Shown piece by piece: positions 49,882-59,928 of a DNA stretch of 64,000 nt. Within the stretch, counting starts at the first letter, position 1; each line of letters starts with the position of its first letter. This DNA comes from Nageia nagi (lineage: Eukaryota > Pinophyta), in the NCBI GenBank assembly GCA_050084985.1, contig JBITNC010000001.1:73904001-73968000 (forward strand). The letters are read 5' to 3'. A model generated the notes under the pieces. That model did not search any database. It was given only the letters and a program-made list of their open reading frames with translations, and was not told where the DNA came from. The translations under genes were made by a program, and so were the position numbers.

Positions 49882-50129
49882 GATTTCACCACTTATCCTA
49901 TGAAAATTTAAAAAAAAAATTCACCATGACATTGAATCATGTTCACCAAAATTTGAAAAAAAATTTGCCATCATTCATTATGCATAACACTACTTTTTAT
50001 GGTTTGACCTTTGGATTCACCTTTCATTTTACTGACATGATAGATGTCATTTGGAGGGTAATTGAATTCCCATTGGTGATAAGGAGAAGGAATATGATAT
50101 ATTATATTTAGAGCTTTCCCATAGACCAC

Positions 50130-50230
50130 ATGCAAAACTAGTTTCTTCTTTTATTTTGAGTTCTTTCCTCCTTCTTCTCATGTAGTTAAAACCTAGGGTT
50201 TCATTCTTCTTTTACAATCGTACAAAAAGA
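50130..50230 (+). promoter_or_regulatory. Possible 5' leader with telo-box-like motif
   Basis: A pyrimidine-rich run (TTCTTTCCTCCTTCTTCTC) followed by AAACCTAGGGTTTC resembles plant 5' untranslated leaders and telo-box-type elements. It lies upstream of the mobile-domain remnant. Weak support only. Confidence 0.25.
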
Positions 50231-50689
50231 TAGGGAGGGTTTCTTTGCATTTTATGTGACTTTTACCATACTATTTCTATTTGAATTTGATTAGTCATGA
50301 TTTAGTTTAACTTTTGTTGAAAATATCCTCTATTTTGATTTTATGGTATTATATTTTTGATATGAGAAAGAAAGGGAGGTTTAGATTTAGTTTTAATTTT
50401 GAAAATAATCTTTGATTCATGTTTTCATCATTCATTTGTAATTTATGATATGAGAGAGGGATGTTTCTTTTATTTTTTTCAAAGTGGGTTACTTGTAGTG
50501 TTTGATTAAAAATACCCATTCCCATTTTAATTTTCTTGATTTTGTATTATTATTTTTAGAGGGGGTTTAACATGTTATATTTATATTTCATTTATACTCT
50601 TGCATTTAGTAAACATGCATAGTTGTTTAATAAATATGAATATCTATTTATGGATATTTACTAGTTTTACATTTTTTTATTTTATTTTA

Positions 50690-52040
50690 GGATTTGATAC
50701 ACATAATACATGGGGATCCCATGAAGTTGAAGGCTTTGGAGAGGGCATGAGGTTGGATTTGATCTAACCCAAATAATCAGATGTTAGAGACTACTATATT
50801 GTATGATTTGTCCACTTTTGATCATATCTAGATAGACTTCTCTTTATTTATAGCCCTCATCAAGCATTGGGATGAACATTCAAACACTTTTTACTTGCCT
50901 TAAGATAGATAATCATGACTTTCTTATATGTATACAAGATTTGGCATGTATCGATTTGGGGTAGACTGATTTCCCATACTACCATAAACAATTAGTTGAA
51001 GAGAGATACATTATCTACATGTTTGACAAGTAACTTCAACCATGATTGGGAGTATAGGGAAGCATATTTGCATACATCCTACAAGTATGATATAGCATGA
51101 GGAACCTATGGTTATTGGTTGCCTCCATCATTATCATTTTTTTATATCTTAACAAGAATAACTTTATATTTTCCTTGGGTCTAGTATGGATAATGAGAGA
51201 TGTCTATGATAGGGGTACAATATATGCATGGGGAAAATGCATATTTGCTCAACTATATTAGGATTTATACCACATTATGATTATGGGTAAATCTAATGTT
51301 ATAATGGCTCATTCTTCCTTATTACATGTATGGGCATATGAGAATATTATTGTTTTTAGACTAGAGGGATTGACAAGATAGATAAATGATGTGACATATG
51401 TACTATTGGTACCATGTACTATTGGTAAGGATGAGGATGGGGTAGAGAAATCATCATAAGAGTCATCTAATGAGTATAATGAGGATATGGAGATTCCCAA
51501 GAATGAGAAACCTTAATACATGCCCCCAATAGGACCACCAACATCTAGGACCCTTATACTAGGCATTGAGCTATTGGTTGAGTCAATTCCATTGGTATCT
51601 TTAGGTATATTTTTAGTTTATTTAGTAGAAGTTTTAAATTTATATTTTATTTTAATTTTGCTATGAACTAAAATCATTTTATTGTATTTGTAAAGGATAT
51701 GGTAGCTAGGGTTGCTAGCTTAGAGGAGGAGATTGCTAGTCTTCAACCTTTTAAGGATAAAGTGGAAAGGTTTAGGACTATGGAGGTAGAGCTAACTACT
51801 CTCAAGGGTAGGTTAGGTGAGTTGTAGTACAATTTAATTGAGAGGGAAGCATACATTACTATTTTAGAGTAAGGTAATAAGAGGATGTAAGATTGGTTAG
51901 TCATGTATCCTTCAAATGAGTCTTAGGAATTCATGTCTAAGCATGTAGAGTTACAACAATAGTTACACCAAAAGATAAGGTAGCTGAAAGAGAAGTATGG
52001 GAAGGCCAAGGCTCTTTTGATGACTCATGGCTCTTTAATT
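50690..52040 (+). pseudogene. Plant mobile domain (PMD) protein remnant with coiled-coil tail
   Basis: The plus strand reads LETTILYDLSTFDHI and FSLFIALIKHWDEHSNTFYL, then after shifts GTIYAWGKCIFAQLY (51,214-51,258) and LLHVWAYENIIVFRLEG. The order YAWG...LAxLY...LLxxWAYE is characteristic of the plant mobile domain, found in MAIN/MAIL proteins and in many transposon-borne genes. After a candidate intron (51,605-51,695) comes a coiled-coil, VARVASLEEEIASLQPF, running to about 52,030 with few stops. Broken by stops and shifts. It points away from the minus-strand gene at 46-49.3 kb. Confidence 0.7.
51605..51695 (+). other. Candidate intron in the PMD remnant, 91 bp
   Basis: Donor CTTTAG|GTATATTTTT and acceptor TTTGTAAAG|GATATGG. 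It is AT-rich and separates the mobile domain part from the coiled-coil part. Confidence 0.5.
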
Positions 52041-52059
52041 CAAATATTGTGTATGAATG

Positions 52060-53240
52060 TTCATTTTATGTATGTATTTATAAGTTTTCTTTCCTTTTTT
52101 TTTTTAATTTCATTAATTCATAGTTAAATGGAAAATAAACATAAACATAAATATAAATAGTAAAAATAATAAGTGTTAATCATTAATACCAATAAATTCC
52201 ATCATAATAAATAGGAATAAAAAAAACTAATTTATATAATTTGATAAGAAATTAGATAATTTTACTACATCTATAAGTTTTTCTTAATAAATAAATTAAA
52301 AAAATAGATATTTGCATTGAAAAGGACTAATTGCATGATATTGAAATTGGTTGCATTTTCTTTTTCTCTTTTGTTCTAGGAAACACACAACATGAACACT
52401 CTATAAATAGACCTACAACATCTATGCTTTGATATTTTACAAATTTTGAAAAATAATGTATGGGCATTTTAAGGAGCATTGAACTAGTAGCCTATAAAAA
52501 CATACATGAAAGCATGAAAATGCACCAAACATATAAAATATATATCATAAAAATAGACTATGATACATATTGTGATTATGATTTTTTAAACTTATCCAAT
52601 GATGCCACATACCTGGGTAACCTTAAGGACCCACTTACATTTTACTGATGAAGGAACAAAAATTAGGACTTTCTTAGGTAACATTGGTATGTCATTGGTG
52701 GTGTGTAGATAATTTTCTATGGTATTGGTACTATGTACTTTTTGATATCTAGTATTGTTGTTTCTTTTTGTAGTTTCTTAAGATCTCATAAATGATTGTT
52801 TGTATTATGTTGGCCTATGTATATTACATAAATATTATTGATAATAACTTATTGTACATACCATTTTGATGCATCATTTAGGTTGTTAGTTTTCTCTTAG
52901 GAAAGGATTTGTAAAAATTCTATGTTGGCCATTATTAGGGTGAATAAGTTCAACATCATCCATTACTTTCTCTAAGGTATCATCAATTCAGAGAGCCTTT
53001 TGATCAATGAGATCTTGTATCTTGGTATCCTATGATAATTGCAAAATTATTCAAATCTATAATTCTCAAGAATTGCATTTGGAAAGTGATGTTGAATAAT
53101 TGGTGTAATCTCAATAAGATCTTTATTTAATAAAATATTTAGAATATCATCAACTTTTTCATTTAATTTAGTAAAATTCCTCTTAGGTGGAGATGTATTT
53201 TATCAGCTCTTATTGTTGCTACTACTTGTGTTGGAGATGT
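52060..53240. other. AT-rich stretch without recognised genes
   Basis: One frame at 52,460-52,648 is open for 62 codons but has no family motif. Confidence 0.4.
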
Positions 53241-53249
53241 ATAACTTCT

Positions 53250-54760
53250 TATCTTTACATTATTGATTTGTTATAGCTACTTATAGTTTTACAATATACA
53301 TGTTTAATTTTTAAGAAATTTCTCAATCATATTTCTGAAATAACCATCATTATGATCAAGAACCTCCAATTTAAACATTAGAAACAAAGTGATTGGAAAA
53401 CTATCTTTTAAATATTGTTTAGTAGCAATAACTCTATTAGTAATTTTCTTCCACATTTTTACAAAATTAGCAAGAGATTGTCCATATAATTTCTTAACTT
53501 TACATAAATCTTTGAATTTATTCTTATTTTGAATATTATATTTGAAATTAGTAATAAATTACAAAACAATATCTTCATACATATCAATACATTTTTTAGG
53601 AAGAGAAAATGACCACTTCAATGCATCATCTTTTAAGCTACTTGAAAAATATTTAGCAAGCATATCAAGATAATGGAGAAATTCAATATCTTCTTCTTGA
53701 ATATTTCTAACGTGCATTTGTAGATTTTGAAATAAATCAAATTTTGTAAGTTTTATGCTCTTTTTACCAATGAAAATTTTACAAAAAAATAATCTATCAC
53801 CCAAAGGATATTTTAAACAAGATAAAAAAGCATCATAATCATTATGAAATGCTTTTTAATTTGCTCAATTATTTATTTAAGTGTAGTATTAGGATTAAAA
53901 TGAGTCATAGGAGTGGATTGTGTAACAAAACATTGGACAATAGGGTGTTATGTTTGATGTGGGACTATGGGTTGTGGAAAAGGAGATGGAACTATAGGTT
54001 TACTAGTTTGAGGGGTTGGTGGTTGGCATTATGGAGTAACATTACAAGTAGGGTCATTGCTATTTTCAAAAGAAGGGGAAGATATGGGTTGCAAAATTTG
54101 TATTGGAGCTTATTTTCTTAATTTAACTTCTTTTAGTTTTAGAAAGGTGATAATTTAATTAGTTCTTTATTCTTATATGTTATCTAACAATTCAAAGATG
54201 AAATCTAATTGTTGATCATTGGTAACTTTTTGAAAGGTATCAAAATCCTATTCCTCTATAAGAATATCAATTTTCTTTTCATGTTCCTTTTGAGGTCAAT
54301 TAGATTTTTTTTCATAAGCCCTATTAATTAAAACATTAATTTGATGGTGTAAATTTTTTGGTCCCTTAATTTTAGTTAAGATATTCTTACCATTATCATG
54401 GTAAATGTAGTTATTGAGCATACTTGTTTTAGGTTATTCATGAAGATTTACTTATGGTATTAGAGCTTATTTATTATTTCCATTTGTATCCTCCTTTGAC
54501 ACTATTTATAGAGCTTTAGGAGGTATGGTTTCCATGGCATTAGCACCTTGTGATCCTAGTACTTCTTCTAGTTTCCTCAAAATGGACCTTACCTCTAGAA
54601 ATCTTAGGTGGGTCTTTAGTGAAGAATGTCTTAGGGACACAAGTTAAATAAACTCTAGTTTTATCATGTTGGTGGGATAATATTCTAAAAGCATTAGGTA
54701 AAGGAAAAAAGAATAATGTAAATTGATTCATGACTCTCTAAAAAAGAATGCCCTGGGTGG
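53250..54760 (-). pseudogene. Gag of the outer LTR element
   Basis: Minus-strand remnant resembling the retrotransposon gag domain. It reads HVRNIQEEDIEFLHYLDML, DALKWSFSLP and QSLANFVKMWKKI, then EVLDHNDGYFRNMIEKFLK. This matches the helical capsid-like gag of Ty3/gypsy elements. The best open stretch is 53,559-53,804. A Pro/Thr/Ser-rich N-terminal part lies toward the LTR at 54,800. Its place next to the LTR and primer-binding-like site fits the 5' end of a minus-strand element. No pol follows. Confidence 0.6.
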
Positions 54761-54785
54761 TTAACCTAGGTGTTTCAAATTTTTT

Positions 54786-54797
54786 GTGTTCACCAAA
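54786..54797 (-). other. Primer-binding-like site, outer element
   Basis: Minus strand TTTGGTGAACAC, three bases from the LTR edge, sharing TTGGTGAAC with the nested element. Confidence 0.45.
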
Positions 54798-54799
54798 AA

Positions 54800-54848
54800 T
54801 ATAGACCCTTAATTATGTAAATAATAATATAAATACAAATAAATCTAC
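54800..54848 (-). repeat. Outer element 5' LTR, first part
   Basis: TATAGACCC...GTAAATAATAATATAAATAC matches the start of the left LTR. It is interrupted at CTACT by the plus-strand element and resumes at 59,293. Confidence 0.7.
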
Positions 54849-55951
54849 TTGTAATGTCCCCAAATTTGTAAAACATCCACTTTCTCTCCTCTTGGAGTGT
54901 GACATTCAGGGCAAAGGATGAGAAACCAAAAATAAATTAATTTAGGAGTATTTTATTAATATTTTGCATTTATTTCTATAACCAAGGCTAAAGAGACCCT
55001 TGAGGCACTCACCCTTGGATTTTATTTAATTAATCTGGCTCAATTATTTGTAATTAATGCAATATTAGTCTCTCATAATGGGACATTGCATTTATGAGCC
55101 ATTGATCTTGTAATTTAGCATCTCTAGGCAACCATTGTGGGATGTTGGGCTTCTTGGGTCCCTAGATGATTTAATTTATCATCCCAAGACACCAGAAGAG
55201 GGACGTTGCACTTTGGGTGATTTCAAGGTATGAGAGATCTTGTTATAAAAGGAGATGGGATGCATCATTTTGGGCATGATTGAAGATCATCAGAGTTTAT
55301 CTCTTTTCAAGGGTTAGCAACTAGTGGAGTTACATCTTTCTAGCTAACTTAGTGGGAGAGCTTGAGCTACTGTGGAGGAGTTCTTACATAAGCTAGGACA
55401 ATAGCTTGAGCCAGTGAGGTGGTGTTGCTAGAGTAGCTCGAGCTAGTGAGGTGGAGTTACTAGAATAGTTTGACCCAATGTGGTGGAACTATTCCATCCC
55501 TGATCTAGATCCAGCTAGTGGGGTAGATCTAGATCCAACTAGTGTAGCCATATTCCAAATCCAGATCTAACCTACCAAATTAGTGTGAGGCATGTCCTAG
55601 ATCCAAACTAGCTGAATCAGTGTGAGGAGGCTCATCTAGCATTGGGGAGAAGAGATTGAAGAACTTACAGGGCCAGATCATCCAAATCTACCTTATGAGG
55701 GCAAATGTCCCCCTTCTTGAGCATTTGGGTATTTTTCCTTGAGTATTGTACTTATCCATTTAGGACATCCTAGCTCTTGAAGAATAAAATTCATTTTTGG
55801 ATCTATTTCTTGTTCAATTTGTAGATTTGATTTGAATTGAGCTATATAGAAAAATATAAATATATATATAAATTTCTAAGTAGTGATATTTCAACTTTAG
55901 AATATTACACTTTAACAAAAATTGCATTTTGTGAGTTTTGGGGATATTACA
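54849..55951 (+). repeat. 5' LTR of the P450-carrying element
   Basis: 1,103 bases. It has a TATA box (TATAAAAGG, 55,244-55,252) and a poly(A) signal (AATAAA, 55,783-55,788) in the order needed for U3-R-U5. The central part contains ~35-base imperfect repeats of GCTAGTGAGGTGGAGTT. Only two differences from the 3' LTR were seen in the first 78 bases. Confidence 0.92.
55244..55252 (+). promoter_or_regulatory. TATA box in the 5' LTR
   Basis: TATAAAAGG, conserved at 58,577-58,585 in the other LTR, about 400 bases into the LTR. Transcription probably starts ~30 bases downstream. Confidence 0.65.
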
Positions 55952-55952
55952 A

Positions 55953-55964
55953 TGGTATCAGAGC
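55953..55964 (+). other. Primer-binding site, initiator Met tRNA
   Basis: TGGTATCAGAGC, an exact match to the usual plant site, one base after the LTR. Confidence 0.93.
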
Positions 55965-55992
55965 TAGTTTTCCTGCTAGCCTGTATTAGCTC

Positions 55993-58030
55993 ATGCCACC
56001 CAAGATCCATAATTACTACTTGAGAGAAAGAAGTGATCCTAATTACCAACTAAGATTGGAGGAGAGAGACATAATAGATCTGGAGGGATTTGAAGAGTGG
56101 GAGGAAGCTGGACAAGGGAACATGGCCAATTCCAACATAGCCATCTTGGATGCATTAAGGAAGATGATAGAGAAATTGTAGATACTCATGTCCCAAAGAG
56201 GGAACCAAACTCCACCACCCAGTTGGGAGAATAGAAATGGCCAATGAGAGAGCTCATTTAGGGCTAGATCTTGTTACCAGAAGTCTATACCTATTCCACC
56301 TAAGCCTCTTTTTAGAAGAGGAAGATCTAGAGGAGATCTACCAGAGACATCAGGAGAGGCTCGAACAATTGTTTGATGAGTACATGGCCAAACCAATAGA
56401 GTATAGAAACATCATATCTTTCTAAGAATTTCATGGACAATTGGAGGGAGGACAAGGAGGATGCCCACCTATCTTTAAGGAGCCATTGCAAAATATTTAA
56501 TTGGAGAAATGTGATGGAGGTGTGGGGATTGCTCAAGGGTTTTACATTGTAGAATCCCTAGAAAATTCCCAATCACAAAATTTTCTATCAAGAACCTACA
56601 CCTACCAATCCTTCAATGGAATCATACCACCAGGATCATCATACTCTGCCATTGCAATGCAGTCATCGTAGCATGACCAAGCTATTGCCTACCAGTAAAC
56701 CCATTCTTTGGAATATGATTCATATGCATCATCTGTACCAGTAGAGTATGGAAGGGCTAGCTTCTTCTTGGTAGCTACTATGGTGGCTAATCATCGGGTC
56801 TATGGTGTGGATTTATCTTTACATTCATGTGTAACCCCTGGTTCTATGCTACCCCCATGATTTGGCCATGGCCTAGAAGATCATTATGTTTCCATTCTGA
56901 GTGGAAATAGTAGTAGTGGTTTATTTCAGTAGGCTTCTTCTCTTTTGGCATATGCTGTAGCCACAGAGAGTGAAACTAGGAGAAAACTTAGATGCATTGC
57001 CACCATTGAGCTCTTTAGTCACACTAGACTACAAGCCCTCCAACATATAACAAGAGACCAAGTATTCCTCACCCTTTGCCAGATTTTCCAAGATAGAGGA
57101 AAGTCTCTAAGCATTGCCCATTTGGCCTTCTACACATCTTTGAATCTATTAGGCAACATGATCTTCAGCATAATGGTATTCGATCCCTATAATCTAGCCT
57201 CTACAGAGTTCAAAGATACTATTCAAAGAATGATGAAGATCAATGGAGCACCCAATTTGACTGATTTCTTCCCATTTCTTGGGTTTCTCAATCCTTAGGG
57301 GCTCTATCATGAGATGGCAAAGCATGTTAAGGGAATGTATGAGTTTTTTGATGTGTTCATAGAGAATCGAGAGGCAACTACTTGATAGAAAAGCCCTAAG
57401 TAGATATTGCAAACATAAGTCAAGGATTTCCTAGACGTTTTGCTCGATTTTAGAAGCAAGGATTTCACTCTAATAGACATCAAAGCTTTGTTAAAAGAGA
57501 TTTTTTTGGTTGGAAGCAAAATGATGGCTACTACAATAGAATGGGGGATGATAGAGCTTATTCTCAATCCTCATAAAATAAAATGAGTTCAACAAGAATT
57601 GGATGAGGTAGTTAGTCACAACAGAATGGTGGAAGAATCTAATTTAGAGCATCTACCATATCTTGGTGTGGTAGTGAAGGAAGTGAATTATGATTACAAT
57701 TACAAGGAAATGTAGGAAGAGCTAGTTACATGGTTGGAAGAGAAGCTATACTGGAGGTGACATAGGGGGCACGACCATGTGGTGGTATGCTAGGATTCAA
57801 AGGTGCTTTATAAGGTTATTGATAGGTTAAAGACTATGGTATTTCTTATTTCAGATTTTGAGAGGTTTAAGGAGAATCAAGCTTCTCTTATTAAGGACAT
57901 GATTTTGCCATACTTGCATCGGATCATTTCGTACAATGGGGATATCAAGATCGAGCAATAAGAGTCTTTGCTATTCTTCATGGGCAATAGGTTCAAAAAA
58001 AAAGGACTTGGATGTTGGGTTGTGGAGCTA
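55993..58030 (+). pseudogene. Chimeric ORF: retroelement protein - cytochrome P450 - unknown C-terminus
   Basis: Starts with MPPKIHNYYLRERSDPNY at 55,993 and is open to 56,179. A +1 shift near 56,180-56,340 moves it into the frame used from 56,237 to about 58,000. In that frame come RLEQLFDEYMAKPIEYR, a Tyr/Ser/Gln-rich linker, the P450 segment (56,975-57,690) and a C-terminal ISDFERFKENQASLIKD-type region. The frame is kept from linker through P450 into the C-terminus, so they were once read as one protein. Where the expected residue is known, stops look like C-to-T changes (Gln in NP*G, Arg in K*VQ). N-terminus resembles the short gag-like proteins of non-autonomous elements. Confidence 0.75.
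56975..57690 (+). pseudogene. Captured cytochrome P450 fragment (CYP71 clan, CYP76-like)
   Basis: In one frame: RKLRCIATIELFS, RLQALQHITRDQVF, FYTSLNLLGNMIFS, then PNLTDFFPFLGFLNP, DFLDVLLDFRSKDFTLIDI, TIEWGMIELILNP, VQQELDEVV and LEHLPYLGVVVKEV. This is the collinear middle of a plant A-type P450, from before the D helix to just before the K-helix ExxR. The membrane anchor, ExxR, PERF and haem-Cys loop are absent. The oxygen-activation motif (AGTDTT-like) reads VGSKMMAT, so key residues are lost. The stretch crosses the place where A-type P450 genes normally have their conserved intron, yet none is present, indicating capture from spliced RNA. CYP76 is my best family guess; conifer relatives seem closest from memory of the family pattern. 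Confidence 0.85.
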
Positions 58031-58168
58031 TGAAGGTAGACATTTTGGCCATCACTTGTAGTAGAAAATCAAAACTCTTTATCCTTGTTCTTTCATCTGC
58101 ATTATAGCTTTTTAAGATGGGAAAGAGAAGGGCCAATTTATCTTAAGTTGCTTGGGGACAAGCAATTC

Positions 58169-58182
58169 AGGAAGGGGAGACT
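58169..58182 (+). other. Polypurine tract
   Basis: GGAAGGGGAGACT immediately before the 3' LTR at 58,183, the primer for plus-strand synthesis. Confidence 0.8.
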
Positions 58183-59287
58183 TGTAATGTCCCCAAATTT
58201 GTAAAACTTCCACTTTCTCTCCTCTTGGAGTGTGACATTCATGGCAAAGGATGAGAAACCAAAAATAAATTAATTTAGGAGTATTTTATTAATATTTTGC
58301 ATTTATTTTTGTAACCAAGGCTAAAGAGACCCTTAAGGCACTCACCCTTGGATTTTATTTAATTAATCTGGCTTAATTATTTGTAATTAATGCAATATTA
58401 GTCTCTCATAATGGGATGTTGCATTTATGAGCCATTGATCTTGTAATTTGGCATCTCTAGGCAACCATTATGGGACGTTGGGCTTCTTGGGTCCCTAGAT
58501 GATTTAATTTGTCATCCCAAGACACTAGAAGAGGGATGTTGCAATTTGGGTGATTCTAAGGTATGAGAGATCTTATTATAAAAGGAGATGGGATGCATCA
58601 TTTTGGGCATGATTAAATATCATCAAAGTTTATCTCTTTTCAGGGGATAGCAGCTAGTGGAGTTGTAGCTTTCCAGCTAGCTTAGTGGGAGAGCTCAAGC
58701 TAGTGTGGAGGAGTTCTTACCTAAGCTAGGATAGTAGCTCAAGCCAGTGAGGTGGAGTTGCTAGAGTAGCTCAAGCCAATGAGGTGGAGTTACTGGAATA
58801 GTTCAAGCCAATGTGGTGGAACTATTCCATCCCTGATCTAGATCTAGCTAGTGGGGTAGATCCAGATCCAACCAGTGTAGCCATATTCTAGATCTAGATC
58901 TAACCTACCAAATTAGTGTGAGGAGGCATGTCTTAGATCCAGACTAGCCAAATCAGTGTGAGGAGGCTTGTCCAACATTGGGGAGAAGATATTGAAGAAC
59001 TTATAGGTCTAGATCATCCAAATCTACCTTGTGAGGGTAAACATCCCCCTTCTTGAGCATTTGGGTATTTTTCCTTGAGTATTGTACTTGTCCATTTGGG
59101 ATGTCCCAGCTCTTGAAGAATAAAATTCATTTCTAGCTCTATTTCTTATTCAATTTGTAGATTCGATTTGAATTGAGCTAGATAGAAAAATATAAAAATA
59201 TATATAAATTTCTAAGTAGTGATATTTCAACTTTGGAATATTACACTTTAACAAAAATTGCATTTTGTGAGTTTTGGGGATATTACA
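58183..59287 (+). repeat. 3' LTR of the P450-carrying element
   Basis: 1,105 bases, nearly the same as the 5' LTR, including TATA box (58,577-58,585) and AATAAA (59,119-59,124). Followed by the second CTACT. Confidence 0.92.
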
Positions 59288-59292
59288 CTACT

Positions 59293-59928
59293 AGAGATGA
59301 TACTTATTCAAATACAATGATTAATAAATAAAAAGTGTGCACCTATATATGATAATACAATCCTCAAGATATGGTAGAAGTATTTAGATGACTATATCAA
59401 ATCAAAGGCAAGCATGCAAATGATATTCAATGGATTTAATAGTTTTTTGTTGACTCTTTTGCATGTAGCTCTATATTGTAAAGAATCTCAATATGGGCAT
59501 CATGTAAACTTTATGAGGTCAATGCCTTAAAACATACAAAACTAAATGACACACAAAGTATGTAATGAAAGCTTAGAGCATAATAGATCCTTGAATAGGT
59601 GGTATTTAGAGACACCATAAGTATGATGTATGGGAAAACCACCTATCATAGAGTTTTTATAGGAATGTCAACCTCTAATGCCTCCATTTATAACTTCTAA
59701 GGACATATAAAGTAGTGGATGTTGATTCATAAAAATAATATAATCCTTATTATATTCAAAATACTTTAAAATATGATCCATGATAAATGATGTTGCATTT
59801 AATATAACACATAACATTACATTATAATATCAAATTTATCTTGACATATGTAATATTGCTTTTAATATTTATAGAAGTCTAAAATATGATTTATTGAATA
59901 GATAATAAATCTTTTTTAAGCATTTATA
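59293..59928 (-). repeat. Outer element 5' LTR, second part
   Basis: Resumes with AGAGATGATACTTATTC, matching AGTGATGATACTTATCC in the left LTR, and runs to AAGCATTTATA, the degraded equivalent of AGGTATCTACA. Confidence 0.75.

Larger units (their letters stand above)
54849..59287 (+). mobile_element. Non-autonomous LTR retrotransposon carrying a cytochrome P450 fragment
   Basis: Complete and the youngest insertion here. LTRs 54,849-55,951 and 58,183-59,287 begin TGTAATGTCCCC and end GGGGATATTACA. The 5-bp target duplication CTACT (54,844-54,848 and 59,288-59,292) is perfect. A primer-binding site matching initiator-Met tRNA and a polypurine tract are both in place. The 2.2-kb interior has no protease, reverse transcriptase or integrase. 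It carries one chimeric gene that includes part of a plant P450. Mobilisation must have used proteins from another element. Confidence 0.93.
19861..59928 (-). mobile_element. Composite locus framed by related LTRs (long non-autonomous LTR element, nested)
   Basis: The LTR at 19,861-20,555 and the split LTR at 54,800-54,848 plus 59,293-59,928 share many landmarks (GTAAATAATAATATAAA, AAAGGCAAGCATG, ATGATGTATGGGAAAACCA). The left copy is followed by a polypurine tract on the minus strand. The right copy is preceded by a primer-binding-like site and a minus-strand gag. Both features fit one minus-strand element whose interior has been split by a chromovirus (23,430-42,925). No target duplication was found, and intron-containing genes inside make a two-element explanation possible. 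Confidence 0.5.

Noticed and set aside
56945-57298. A functional P450 gene
   Set aside because: Only the middle of the protein is present, without membrane anchor, ExxR or haem-binding Cys, with many stops, and it is enclosed between retrotransposon LTRs.
54800-59928. Right-hand LTR as an unrelated solo LTR
   Set aside because: A minus-strand gag and a PBS-like site lie directly on its inner side, as expected of a 5' LTR; a solo LTR would lack them. The link to the left LTR as one element remains unproven.
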